A DNA stretch of 64,000 nucleotides from Aurantibacter aestuarii (GCF_003008425.1 NZ_PXOQ01000007.1:392419-456418); one strand, 5' to 3'. Shown: positions 54,071 through 62,701, numbered from the stretch's first letter. Program-made: numbers and translations. Notes: generated by a model not told the origin, from the sequence alone.

Positions 54071-55705
54071 ATGAAGAAAAAAATCGTTCAATTTATAGTT
54101 TTACCAGTAGTTGCTATATTCATTTTTATATCAACAACAGCTTATAATAACGACTTCTTTGAAATTGCAAAACAAATAGAAATATTTACCACGCTTTTTA
54201 AAGAAGTTAATATGAATTATGTAGACGATACCAATCCTGCAGATTTAATGGATACCGCTATAAAAAGTATGTTGGAAGATTTAGATCCTTACACCAATTT
54301 TTATAATGAGCAAGATGTAGAGGCAGAGCGTATAAGACGTACTGGAGATTACTCGGGCATTGGTGCACATATTGCCACTTTAAAAGATAAAGTAGTCATT
54401 ATTGAAGCTTATAAAGATTATCCGGCAGATAAAGCAGGTTTAAAAGCTGGAGATGAAATTATAAAAGTAGACGGAACACTTCTAGCAGATTATAAAGAAG
54501 ATGCTTTAGATCTTCTAAAAGGCGCTCCAAATAGCAAGATTAGTGTTGAATATTTCAGACAAGGCAAAACATTTACTGCCGAAGTCTCAAGATCTGAAAG
54601 AGAAATAGATGCAGTTCCTCATTTTTCATTAATTAACGAACAAGTAGGATATATTGTTTTAAGTAAATTTAATCAGAAAACAACCACTCAAACTATATAT
54701 GCGCTTAAAGATTTAAAGGCTCAAGGTGCTAAACAAATTATACTAGACTTAAGAGGTAACCCTGGAGGTTTGTTAAGTGAAGCTGTTAATATTGTAAACT
54801 TATTTGTTCCTAAAGGTCAGGTTGTAGTTACAACTAAATCAAAAATTAAAGAGTATAATAAAACCTATACCACTCAAAATGAGCCTTTAGATTTAAACAT
54901 TCCGGTAGTGGTGCTAATAGATGGTAAAAGTGCTTCCGCAAGTGAGATTGTAGCTGGTACTTTACAGGATTTAGACCGAGCGGTTATAGTTGGATCAAGA
55001 AGTTTTGGTAAAGGTTTGGTACAACGTGTAAAGAAGTTAACGTATGGGACACAATTTAAAGTGACTATTTCAAGGTATTATACGCCTTCAGGTAGATGTA
55101 TTCAGGCATTAGATTATAGAAACAGAGACGACAAAGGAAATGCTATAAGAAAGAAGGAAGATAACTTTTCAGAATTTACAACTAAAAATGGACGAAAAGT
55201 ATTTGATGGTGGCGGGGTAATGCCAGATAAGGTTTTAGCGAATACTAAAAATTCTGCTATTACAAGAGCGATTTTAGATAATCAAAGTATTTTCGATTTT
55301 GCTACTGAATTTTACTATTCTAATTCTATTCCTAATATTAATACTTTCAAGTTTTCGGATGCTCATTTCAATGAATTTAAAAACTTCTTAAAATCTTCTG
55401 GTTTTAATTTTAAAACAGAAACCGAATTGGCTTTAGAAAAAGCATTAGAAGTCGCAAAAAACGAACAATTAGATGATGATATTAAGAAAGACTATAATGC
55501 ATTACTAAAAAACATTGAAGCTTCTAAATTAGAAGCTATAGACGACAATAAATCGCAATTAGTAAATTTACTTACGGAAGAAATTGTAAAACGTTATGCG
55601 TATCGTGAAGGTTTATATGAATATTATAAAATTCATAACGAGGAAATTAAAACCGCAAGTGCTATATTGCAAAACCCAAATACCTATAACAGTTATTTAA
55701 AATAA
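54071..55705 (+). CDS. S41 family C-terminal processing peptidase (544 aa)
   Basis: An N-terminal membrane or signal segment (residues 4-25) leads to an N-terminal helical region, a PDZ domain (about 85-165, with YSGIGAHI and KAGDEIIKVDG) and the S41 core. Catalytic Ser lies in GKSASASEIVAG and the Lys in SFGKGLVQ. A helical C-terminal region completes the usual tail-specific protease plan. It cleaves periplasmic proteins. It lies between rnpA and an OmpA-family gene. Confidence 0.94.
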   Translation: MKKKIVQFIVLPVVAIFIFISTTAYNNDFFEIAKQIEIFTTLFKEVNMNYVDDTNPADLMDTAIKSMLEDLDPYTNFYNEQDVEAERIRRTGDYSGIGAHIATLKDKVVIIEAYKDYPADKAGLKAGDEIIKVDGTLLADYKEDALDLLKGAPNSKISVEYFRQGKTFTAEVSRSEREIDAVPHFSLINEQVGYIVLSKFNQKTTTQTIYALKDLKAQGAKQIILDLRGNPGGLLSEAVNIVNLFVPKGQVVVTTKSKIKEYNKTYTTQNEPLDLNIPVVVLIDGKSASASEIVAGTLQDLDRAVIVGSRSFGKGLVQRVKKLTYGTQFKVTISRYYTPSGRCIQALDYRNRDDKGNAIRKKEDNFSEFTTKNGRKVFDGGGVMPDKVLANTKNSAITRAILDNQSIFDFATEFYYSNSIPNINTFKFSDAHFNEFKNFLKSSGFNFKTETELALEKALEVAKNEQLDDDIKKDYNALLKNIEASKLEAIDDNKSQLVNLLTEEIVKRYAYREGLYEYYKIHNEEIKTASAILQNPNTYNSYLK

Positions 55706-55712
55706 ATCGACC

Positions 55713-56591
55713 ATGTACTTTAAACACACATATAAATTAGTCTTCTTATTATGTATAGGATTAATTTCTAATGTTATAACAGCTCAAAAAGACTATAAAC
55801 ATGATGTCTATTTTGATACCGATAAATATGAAGTTCCTTTAACTGAAGAAAACAGATTACTGCTTTTTATATCTACTCTAGATACTTTAAAAGTAAGTAA
55901 AATTGCTATTTATGGCTTTTGTGATGATAGAGGTACTAACGATTATAACTTAAAATTATCTCAACAAAGAGCCGATAAAATTAAAGATCTCTTTTCTGGT
56001 TATGGTATAGATGAAAGTCTTATTACCAACGTTAATGGAAAAGGAGAAATTTTATTAAAGGTTATTAAAGAAGCCGAATTAAACCAAATTAGAGGTTTAA
56101 ATAGAAAAGTTGAAATTTTGGTATCTACTGTTGCTAAAAAGAAAGAAGAACTGGAAGAAGAGAAACTTGCTGAAAACAGCAAAATGCAACGAACCATTGA
56201 CGATTTAGATAAAGATTTGATTCAAAAAGGTGATAAGCTTCTTCTTGAAAATATTCATTTTAAAACCAACTACAGTTATATTACAAAAGAGTCTAAACCT
56301 GTTTTAGAAAAAATTGCAGCGGTATTAAAAAGAAATCCACATGTGTATTTTACAATAGAAGGTCATGTGTGTTGTACAGAAGGCTCAAGAGATGCTATAG
56401 ATAAAAAAACAAAAAAACGTAACTTATCGGTTGCCAGAGCACGATTTATTTTTAATTATTTGGAAGACCAAGGAATTAATAGAAACCGAATGAAATATGT
56501 TGGGATGCGACGTCGTTATCCACTTGGTGGTGACCCAGAATTTGACCGACGTGTAGAAATACTAATTACGTATATAGGCAAACGCAGATAA
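55713..56591 (+). CDS. Protein with two OmpA-like domains (292 aa)
   Basis: A signal peptide (ending NVITAQ) is followed by a first OmpA/MotB-like domain (about 28-135) with IYGFCDDRGTNDYNLKLSQQRAD, a coiled linker of Lys and Glu, and a second OmpA domain (about 165-290) with IEGHVCCTEGSRD and NLSVARARFIFNYL. OmpA domains bind peptidoglycan. Two on one chain without a beta-barrel is unusual. It could link cell wall layers. Single transcript with rnpA and the S41 gene is likely. Confidence 0.87.
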   Translation: MYFKHTYKLVFLLCIGLISNVITAQKDYKHDVYFDTDKYEVPLTEENRLLLFISTLDTLKVSKIAIYGFCDDRGTNDYNLKLSQQRADKIKDLFSGYGIDESLITNVNGKGEILLKVIKEAELNQIRGLNRKVEILVSTVAKKKEELEEEKLAENSKMQRTIDDLDKDLIQKGDKLLLENIHFKTNYSYITKESKPVLEKIAAVLKRNPHVYFTIEGHVCCTEGSRDAIDKKTKKRNLSVARARFIFNYLEDQGINRNRMKYVGMRRRYPLGGDPEFDRRVEILITYIGKRR

Positions 56592-56592
56592 C

Positions 56593-56627
56593 AAAAAAGC
56601 TTCAGAATATAACTGAAGCTTTTTTTT
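56593..56627. terminator. Bidirectional intrinsic terminator
   Basis: AAAAAAGCTTCAG and CTGAAGCTTTTTT form a 13-bp stem with a short loop, between convergent genes. Confidence 0.92.
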
Positions 56628-57069
56628 AAGATTTTATCATGGCCATATGCGGAATACCATCTTCTAAATAGGATTCTCCAGTAGGTTTAAATCCTAAATT
56701 GGTATAAAATTTTTCTAAATAACATTGTGCAGAAATTTTAATTTCGCTTTCATTAAATATAGATTGTATAGCTGTAATAGAAGCCTCCATAATTTGATAA
56801 CCATACTTGTGTTGTCTTTCATTTTTTGCTACCACTACACGACCAATACTGGCTAATTCAAAATAGTCCTTAGGTTTAAATAAACGCGAATAAGCCACTA
56901 CTTTATTATTTTTATAACCTATTACATGAATGGCTTTTTGATCCTTATAATCGATATCCTGATAAACACAATCCTGTTCTACCACAAAAACTTCGCTACG
57001 CAATTCTAAAATAGCGTATAAGTCTTCTGTGTTTAAGTCTTGAAAGGTTTTGGTAACTATTTTTAGCAT
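56626..57069 (-). CDS. ElaA-type GNAT acetyltransferase (147 aa)
   Basis: The protein matches the ElaA family: TEDLYAILELRSEVFVVEQDCVYQD in the N-terminal region and IGRVVVAKNERQHKYGYQIME as the acetyl-CoA loop. I chose the ATG at 57069 (MLKIVTKTFQ). The open frame extends to 57198, but that stretch overlaps the structured repeat element and lacks homology. Substrate unknown. Confidence 0.88.
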   Translation of the reverse strand: MLKIVTKTFQDLNTEDLYAILELRSEVFVVEQDCVYQDIDYKDQKAIHVIGYKNNKVVAYSRLFKPKDYFELASIGRVVVAKNERQHKYGYQIMEASITAIQSIFNESEIKISAQCYLEKFYTNLGFKPTGESYLEDGIPHMAMIKS

Positions 57070-57110
57070 TTTTTTTTTATTTAACTGAAATTGAATTGAT
57101 AAACATATAT

Positions 57111-57196
57111 TGCAAAAACGATAGAAGCGGCATCCTTTTTGGGCTCTTTTTAGACCAAAAAGATATAGCGTATAGCGTGGTGGCTTGCCATTTGCC
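57111..57196 (-). repeat. 3'-UTR structured element, copy D (CDF gene sense)
   Basis: It begins 8 nt after the stop of the CDF transporter gene. In gene sense it has GGCAAATGGCAAGCCACCAC (hairpin TGGC/GCCA), GCTATACGCTATAT, a central 8-bp stem (CTTTTTGG with CCAAAAAG, 57135-57142 and 57155-57162), then GATGCCGCTTCTATCGTTTT. Compare copies C and E in the dusB gap. Confidence 0.8.
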
Positions 57197-57204
57197 AAAA
57201 AAGC

Positions 57205-58116
57205 TTAATCCTGGACAATCACATCTTTTGGATCTTTTTTATTAAACTCGGGTTGAATAGTAATATGGTTAATATTAAATTGCTCGTGCAAAAGCTGTTC
57301 AATTTTCTCTAAAATTCTATTAAATTGAGTGGTTGTAACGTCTGCTTCTAAATCTAAGTGCGCTTCTAAATGTAATTCGTTATCGCTTAAATTCCAGATG
57401 TGTACATGGTGTAATTTTTTTACCTGATCTAAGGTATTTACAGCATTCACTACTTTTTGAACATCGATATGGTCTGGTGTAAACAGCATTAAAACTTTGG
57501 TAGAAACCTTTAATAAATCGTAACCCACATAAACCAGATAAACAGCAATAGCAAAGGTTAACACACTATCTACCCAGAATAACTGGTAAAATTTCATAAG
57601 TAAACCGCCCACTAAAACGGCAACACTTGCTAACATGTCTGTTAATAAGTGTAGATAAGCACTTTTCATGTTCATGTTAGATTTAGCATCTTTTTTTAAT
57701 AATAACACACTAAACCCGTTAGCTAAAATACCTAAAATGGAAAGCCAGATTACCACTTCGGACTCTATCTCTTGAGGCTCCTGAAAACGTTTTATCGCTT
57801 CAATAATTAAAAGTATAGCAATAACAATTAAACTAACTGCATTTACAAAAGCAGCTAATACTTCGGCACGTTTATAGCCAAAGGTGCGTTGTAAAGATGC
57901 TTTACGCCGGCTTAACTTATTAGCTATATAACTAACAATTAAAGAAATAACATCGCTAAAATTGTGTAACGCATCGCTTAACAAACTTAAACTTCCAGAT
58001 AACAATCCACCTATAACTTGTGCTACCGTTATAAGTATGTTTAAAAGTATAGAAATAAATAAATTTCTACCTTTTAACTCTGGATGAGCATGGTTATGTG
58101 CGTGCGAATGCCCCAT
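57205..58116 (-). CDS. Cation diffusion facilitator transporter (303 aa)
   Basis: The N-terminus is His-rich (MGHSHAHNHAHPELKG), then six membrane helices. Metal-site residues appear in SLLSDALHNFSDV and HLLTDMLASVAVL. The cytoplasmic C-terminal domain ends with a conserved His-rich tract. It exports divalent metals such as zinc with proton exchange. It follows rpiB by 3 nt. Confidence 0.94.
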   Translation of the reverse strand: MGHSHAHNHAHPELKGRNLFISILLNILITVAQVIGGLLSGSLSLLSDALHNFSDVISLIVSYIANKLSRRKASLQRTFGYKRAEVLAAFVNAVSLIVIAILLIIEAIKRFQEPQEIESEVVIWLSILGILANGFSVLLLKKDAKSNMNMKSAYLHLLTDMLASVAVLVGGLLMKFYQLFWVDSVLTFAIAVYLVYVGYDLLKVSTKVLMLFTPDHIDVQKVVNAVNTLDQVKKLHHVHIWNLSDNELHLEAHLDLEADVTTTQFNRILEKIEQLLHEQFNINHITIQPEFNKKDPKDVIVQD

Positions 58117-58119
58117 AAT

Positions 58120-58551
58120 TTAAGAGCAGGCAATCTTATTAACACGGTTTTGATGTCTTCCGCCTTCAAACTCGGTATTTAAAAACGTATCTACCATATC
58201 TACCGCTTGATGAATGGCAGTAAAACGAGCAGGAATACATAATATATTGGCATTATTATGTTGGCGTATTAAACTTACAATTTCTTTAGACCAGCATAAA
58301 CCAGCACGCACGTTTGCGTATTTATTAGCGGTCATAGCAACACCATTGGCACTACCACAAATAAGAATACCAAATTCTACTTTTTTATCATTAACATCTT
58401 TAGATACCAAATGTGCGTAATCTGGATAATCTACACTATCAAAACTATCGGTGCCATAATTATTAATAGTGTAACCTTTAGCTTCCAGATGTTTTACAAT
58501 AGCTTGTTTGTAGTCGGTTCCTGCGTGATCGTTTCCTATAGAAATTGTCAT
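58120..58551 (-). CDS. rpiB: Ribose-5-phosphate isomerase B
   Basis: The 143-residue RpiB/LacAB protein has ISIGNDHAGTDYK, DYPDYAHLVSKDV and ILICGSANGVAMTANKY, with the active-site Cys. The catalytic His in VRAGLCWSK-flanking region is kept. It interconverts ribose-5-P and ribulose-5-P. Its -7 box on the minus strand, TAACTTTG (58575-58582), lies 23 nt upstream. Confidence 0.94.
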   Translation of the reverse strand: MTISIGNDHAGTDYKQAIVKHLEAKGYTINNYGTDSFDSVDYPDYAHLVSKDVNDKKVEFGILICGSANGVAMTANKYANVRAGLCWSKEIVSLIRQHNNANILCIPARFTAIHQAVDMVDTFLNTEFEGGRHQNRVNKIACS

Positions 58552-58574
58552 AATATATGTATTTGTTAAGAAGA

Positions 58575-58582
58575 CAAAGTTA
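58575..58582 (-). promoter_or_regulatory. Candidate -7 box for rpiB
   Basis: The minus strand reads TAACTTTG (TAnnTTTG). Confidence 0.5.
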
Positions 58583-58661
58583 ATAATAAGTCATAACTAT
58601 AATAACTTTAAAGACTTAAGATATTGTATTAATTTAATTTTGATTTTTTAAAATCTAACTT

Positions 58662-58799
58662 ATGTTTAGAATTGTTAATTACGGTTTATTTTCATTTAAT
58701 TACTTGTTAATAACTGTTTGTAGTTTCTTAAAACTTTTATTAGGAATATCCGTAAAAAATTACAAACCAAAATTGAGAATTACTATGCAAATAAGTTAA
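58662..58799 (+). CDS. Possible small hydrophobic peptide (45 aa)
   Basis: An ATG 19 nt after a TAATTTTG box (58635-58642) opens a 45-codon frame. It encodes one hydrophobic segment (YGLFSFNYLLITVCSFLKLL) and a basic C-terminus. There is no known family and no Shine-Dalgarno. A chance ORF in AT-rich DNA is quite possible. Confidence 0.2.
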   Translation: MFRIVNYGLFSFNYLLITVCSFLKLLLGISVKNYKPKLRITMQIS

Positions 58800-59124
58800 C
58801 CAAAATTTTTAGCGAAGTTGTTAGCGTTAAAATTTAGGTTTATGAGACTTAAAATTTTAAATACTTATAAAAAATTAACGGTTAACTAAGGTTATTAACA
58901 ACTGTTAATAGCAAACTCAAAAGAGTTCATATATAAGCTTTTAAAGCGATTTTTAACTGTTAATAGTGGTTTAATAAAGAACCCATAAATTTTAAACCAA
59001 GAAAAAATTAAAAAAGTTATACCGCTATTAACACAACATAATCATCATTATTTTTTTTTAAATTTTTAAAAGAAAAGATGATTAATATATAATAGTTGTT
59101 AATAAGGTTTGAAGCTTAAAAAAA

Positions 59125-59140
59125 TACATAAAATTAGGTA
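59125..59140 (+). repeat. 16-bp direct repeat, copy 1
   Basis: TACATAAAATTAGGTA, 57 nt before the ATG of the first propeller gene. The identical 16-mer lies at 62197-62212, also upstream of an exported-protein gene. Confidence 0.6.
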
Positions 59141-59163
59141 TGGTTTAGTTTTATTTAAAAACA

Positions 59164-59171
59164 TAATTTTG
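59164..59171 (+). promoter_or_regulatory. Candidate -7 box for the propeller gene pair
   Basis: TAATTTTG (TAnnTTTG), 25 nt before the ATG at 59197. Confidence 0.5.
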
Positions 59172-59196
59172 AAGGTTAATTATAATTTAAAAAACT

Positions 59197-60642
59197 ATGA
59201 AACAATTTTTACTTCTATTAATAATCCCTTTTTTAAGCATAAGTCAAGTACAAATAGGTCAAGATATAGATGGAGAAGCAGCAGGAGATTTTTCTGGTTT
59301 TAGTACAGATATTTCGGGTGATGGAACTATAATTGCTATTGGATCGATAAATAACGATGGAAATGGTTCAAATTCCGGTCATGTTCGTGTTTATGAAAAT
59401 CAATCTGGCGTTTGGACACAAATAGGTCAAGATATCGATGGTGAAGTAGCTGAAGATCGTAGTGGTTGGTCAGTTAGTATATCATCCGATGGTTCTGTTG
59501 TAGCTATTGGAGCAATAAATAACGATGGAAATGGTTCAAATTCTGGTCATGTTCGTGTATTTGAAAATTTGAATAGCGTTTGGACACAAATTGGACAAGA
59601 TATAAACGGAGAAGAGGCAGGAGATACTTTTGGAAGATCTGTTGATTTATCAGAAAATGGAAATATTCTTGCTGTAGGAGCTGAAAGTAATAATTCAAAT
59701 ACTGGACATGTTCGTGTATTTGAAAATTTAAATGGAGTTTGGACACAAATAGGACAAGATATTGATGGTGAAGCAGTAGGAGATTTTTTTGGTGGATCGG
59801 TTAGCTTAAGTAATGATGGAAATATTATTGCTATAGGAGGGAGAAACAATGATGGAAATGGTTCAGACTCTGGTCATGTACGCATTTATGAAAATTTAAA
59901 TGGAGTTTGGGCACAAATTGGACAAGATATTGATGGTGAAGCTTCAAATGATTTATTTGGAATTTCAGTAGATTTAAATGATAGTGGTAATATCTTAGCT
60001 GCAGGTGCAATTTTAAATAGTGGTAATGGTTTTTGGTCTGGTCATATTCGTGTATTTAATAATTTAAATGGAGTTTGGACCCAAATTGGTCAGGATATTG
60101 ATGGTTTGAACTCACAAGATCAATCTGGTAGATCTGTTAGTTTAAATAGTTCCGGTAATGTTGTTTCTGTAGGAGCAAGTGATAATAGTAATGGCTATGC
60201 TCGTGTTTTTGAAAATATTAATGGTAATTGGATACTGGCAGGAAATATAATAAATGGAGAATCAGCATTAGATAATTTTGGTTTTTCCGTAAATTTATCA
60301 TCAAACTCTAATAATGTTATTATTGGAGGTTATACTAACGATGGAAACGGAAGTAACTCAGGCCACGTAAGAATTTTTGATATTTCAGGAATTACTTTAG
60401 CATCAGACAATTTTGTATTAGATAACTTTAACATATCACCAAACCCAACAACAGATAAAGTCACTTTAAAATTAAATTCTAATTTAGAACTTCAACAAGT
60501 TACAGTTTATAATTATTTCGGTCAAAATATAAAAACAACACAGTCAACAGAAGTAGATTTAAGTGATGTTTCAACAGGTGTTTATTTTATAGAAATAGAA
60601 ACCAATAAAGGAAAAGCAAGTAGAAAAATAATTAAAAAATAA
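59197..60642 (+). CDS. T9SS-secreted protein with seven FG-GAP-like repeats, copy 1 (481 aa)
   Basis: A Sec signal peptide (MKQFLLLLIIPFLSISQ) precedes seven repeats of about 50-56 residues. Each has TQIGQDIDGE, a FGxSVxLSxDGxxxAIGA stretch, DGNGSNSGHVRV and ENxxGVW. This is the FG-GAP_2-like pattern of beta-propeller blades, and seven repeats fit a seven-bladed propeller. The last part (SPNPTTDKVTLKL to TGVYFIEIET...KK) is a type A T9SS C-terminal sorting domain, so the protein is exported through the type IX system and anchored or released. The Asp-rich loops may bind calcium. Ligand unknown. Confidence 0.88.
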   Translation: MKQFLLLLIIPFLSISQVQIGQDIDGEAAGDFSGFSTDISGDGTIIAIGSINNDGNGSNSGHVRVYENQSGVWTQIGQDIDGEVAEDRSGWSVSISSDGSVVAIGAINNDGNGSNSGHVRVFENLNSVWTQIGQDINGEEAGDTFGRSVDLSENGNILAVGAESNNSNTGHVRVFENLNGVWTQIGQDIDGEAVGDFFGGSVSLSNDGNIIAIGGRNNDGNGSDSGHVRIYENLNGVWAQIGQDIDGEASNDLFGISVDLNDSGNILAAGAILNSGNGFWSGHIRVFNNLNGVWTQIGQDIDGLNSQDQSGRSVSLNSSGNVVSVGASDNSNGYARVFENINGNWILAGNIINGESALDNFGFSVNLSSNSNNVIIGGYTNDGNGSNSGHVRIFDISGITLASDNFVLDNFNISPNPTTDKVTLKLNSNLELQQVTVYNYFGQNIKTTQSTEVDLSDVSTGVYFIEIETNKGKASRKIIKK

Positions 60643-60646
60643 AGTT

Positions 60647-62116
60647 ATGAAGTACATTTTACTCTTAATATTATTTCCTTTTTTAGGATTTAGTCAAGTA
60701 CAAATAGGCCAAGATATAGATGGTGAAGCTCCAGATGACCAAAGTGGATTTTCTGTAAGTTTATCTGCGAATGGTACCATAGTAGCAATTGGAGCAACCC
60801 GTACCGATGGAAATGGTTCTACTTCAGGACATGTAAGAGTTTTTGAAAACCAAAGTGGTGTTTGGACTCAAATAGGACAAGATATCGATGGTGAAGCAGC
60901 TAATGATTTAAGTGGATATTCAGTAAGCTTATCTTCTGATGGTTCTATTGTTGCAGTTGGAGCTCCTTCTAACGATGGAAATGGTTCTAATTCAGGACAT
61001 GTAAGAGTTTTTGAAAACCAAAGTGGCGTTTGGACTCAAATAGGACAAGATATTGATGGTGAAGCATTAGGAGATTTAAGTGGTTATTCTGTTAGTTTAA
61101 ATAATGATGGTAATATTTTAGCTATCGGTGCAATTCAGAACGATGGTAACGATTTTTTCGTTGGCCATGTACGTATTTTTGAAAACATAGTAAATACATG
61201 GACACAAATAGGACAAGATATTGATGGAGAAGCAAATTTTGATCAAAGTGGCAATTTTATAAAATTATCTTCAAATGGAACTATAGTAGCTATTGGAGCA
61301 ATGTTAAACGATGGTAATGGCACAGATTCTGGTCATGTACGTATTTTTGAAAACATAGCAAATACATGGACTCAGATAGGACAAGATATTGATGGAGAAG
61401 CAGCAGCAGACCAAAGTGGTCACACTGTTAGTTTAAATAGTGATGGCTCTATAGTCTCTATAGGAGCTATATTAAATGATGGTAATGGCAATAATTCAGG
61501 TCACGTAAGAATATTTGAAAACCAAAATGGTGTTTGGACACAGATTGGTCAAGATATTGATGGGGAAGTTTCAGAAGACCAAAGTGGTCATTCTGTTAGT
61601 TTAAATAGTGATGGTTCTGTAATCGCTATTGGAGCAATTTACAATGATGGAAATGGCTCAGATTCCGGTCATGTGCGTGTGTATGAAAATCAATCAGGCA
61701 CTTGGACCCAAATAGGACAAGATATTGATGGAGAAGCCGTAGGTGATTTTAGTGGATTGAGCGTATCTTTAAGTAGTGATGCTTCTACTTTAGCTATTGG
61801 TTCACCATTCAATGATGGAAATGGAACAGACTCAGGTCACGTTCGTGTTTACGATTTATCAGGAATTACTTTAGCTTCGGATAGTTTTGTATTAGAAAAT
61901 TTTAGTGTATCACCAAACCCCACAACTGATAAAGTTTCTATAACACTAACTAATAATTTAGAGTTAAAAGCTGTAACCATTTACAATTATTTCGGTCAAA
62001 AAATAAAAACAACACAGTCTACAGAAATAGATTTAAGTGAATTCCCAACAGGTGTTTATTTTCTAGAAATAGAAACCAATAAAGGTAAAGCGAGTAGAAA
62101 AGTGGTGAAGAAATAA
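60647..62116 (+). CDS. T9SS-secreted protein with seven FG-GAP-like repeats, copy 2 (489 aa)
   Basis: It begins 4 nt after the first and shares its layout: signal peptide, seven repeats with WTQIGQDIDGEA, and the type A sorting domain ending SRKVVKK. The repeats are more uniform than in copy 1, which suggests recent internal homogenisation or a younger duplication. Both genes probably share one promoter. The two proteins could form a pair or alternate surface variants. Confidence 0.88.
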   Translation: MKYILLLILFPFLGFSQVQIGQDIDGEAPDDQSGFSVSLSANGTIVAIGATRTDGNGSTSGHVRVFENQSGVWTQIGQDIDGEAANDLSGYSVSLSSDGSIVAVGAPSNDGNGSNSGHVRVFENQSGVWTQIGQDIDGEALGDLSGYSVSLNNDGNILAIGAIQNDGNDFFVGHVRIFENIVNTWTQIGQDIDGEANFDQSGNFIKLSSNGTIVAIGAMLNDGNGTDSGHVRIFENIANTWTQIGQDIDGEAAADQSGHTVSLNSDGSIVSIGAILNDGNGNNSGHVRIFENQNGVWTQIGQDIDGEVSEDQSGHSVSLNSDGSVIAIGAIYNDGNGSDSGHVRVYENQSGTWTQIGQDIDGEAVGDFSGLSVSLSSDASTLAIGSPFNDGNGTDSGHVRVYDLSGITLASDSFVLENFSVSPNPTTDKVSITLTNNLELKAVTIYNYFGQKIKTTQSTEIDLSEFPTGVYFLEIETNKGKASRKVVKK

Positions 62117-62152
62117 GCTGTAAGCTTTAAGTAATAATTTATAAAAAGTTTT

Positions 62153-62187
62153 AAGCCTTGCTATGTATTTAGTGAGGCTTTTTTTGT
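62153..62187 (+). terminator. Intrinsic terminator after the propeller genes
   Basis: AAGCCTTGCTA pairs with TAGTGAGGCTT (two wobble pairs) around a 6-nt loop and is followed by a T-run. Confidence 0.82.
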
Positions 62188-62196
62188 TTTAAAAAG

Positions 62197-62212
62197 TACA
62201 TAAAATTAGGTA
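62197..62212 (+). repeat. 16-bp direct repeat, copy 2
   Basis: TACATAAAATTAGGTA, identical to copy 1, 56 nt before the ATG at 62268. Confidence 0.6.
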
Positions 62213-62267
62213 TTTCATAAGAGTGTAAGACTTATTAAATTTATAAGAATCTTAAAATCAATTTATT

Positions 62268-62678
62268 ATGAAAAAATTACTTGTATTAAGTGTATTTGTA
62301 TTTTTATTATGTAGTACAAGCATTATAGCCCAAAATAGTTGGGGTTCTTGGCGTACCACAGACTGTCTAAAAGGTTTAGACTTTAGAGTAAAACGTGGCG
62401 ATTATAATAAATATGCTAAAAAATATAAATGGTTTATAGAATATAAAAACCGTTACAGAGATAACATTCATTTTAGTACCATTGCCGTGTCTCCAGATAG
62501 ACGCTCGGAAATTAGAAGTTCTGGTAAAACTACTAATAGATTACATGCAGATGGAAATGGTGGAACTGTACAAACTTATTTTCTAATAGATGCTTCATCT
62601 TCCATTTATGTGCACATAAATAGAATAAGAATAAACGAAAAAGATTATGGAGTAGATTATTACGACTGTGATAATTAA
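62268..62678 (+). CDS. Small exported protein (136 aa)
   Basis: A Sec signal peptide ends at IIAQ. The mature chain starts NSWGSWRTTDCLKGLDFRVKR and is predicted as a compact beta-sandwich with two cysteines (TTDC and YYDCD) that could form a disulfide. It has many aromatic and Arg/Lys residues. I do not recognise the family. It has its own terminator. Confidence 0.7.
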   Translation: MKKLLVLSVFVFLLCSTSIIAQNSWGSWRTTDCLKGLDFRVKRGDYNKYAKKYKWFIEYKNRYRDNIHFSTIAVSPDRRSEIRSSGKTTNRLHADGNGGTVQTYFLIDASSSIYVHINRIRINEKDYGVDYYDCDN

Positions 62679-62701
62679 AGTTTAGTTCACTTAAATTTTA
62701 G

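Larger units (their letters stand above)
58552..59196. other. 645-nt AT-rich intergenic region with inverted repeats
   Basis: The region between rpiB and the first propeller gene is very AT-rich. It holds repeated ACTGTTAATAG (58901-58911 and 58956-58966) and a perfect inverted pair TGTTAATAGC (58903-58912) and GCTATTAACA (59024-59033). A 45-codon ORF lies at 58662-58799. The promoter box TAATTTTG (59164-59171) and a 16-bp sequence shared with the gene at 62268 (59125-59140) lie near its end. Confidence 0.6.

Noticed and set aside
57070..57198. N-terminal extension of the ElaA-type acetyltransferase
   Set aside because: The extra codons overlap the structured 3' element and have no family similarity; the ATG at 57069 gives the normal length.
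59109..59303. 64-codon ORF starting before the first propeller gene
   Set aside because: It overlaps the signal peptide of the clear T9SS gene in another frame and has no independent promoter or family.
59197..62116. Regular DNA repeats resembling a repeat array or CRISPR
   Set aside because: The repeats stay in frame, are 150-170 bp long and encode a protein repeat; spacers and direct repeats of CRISPR type are absent.
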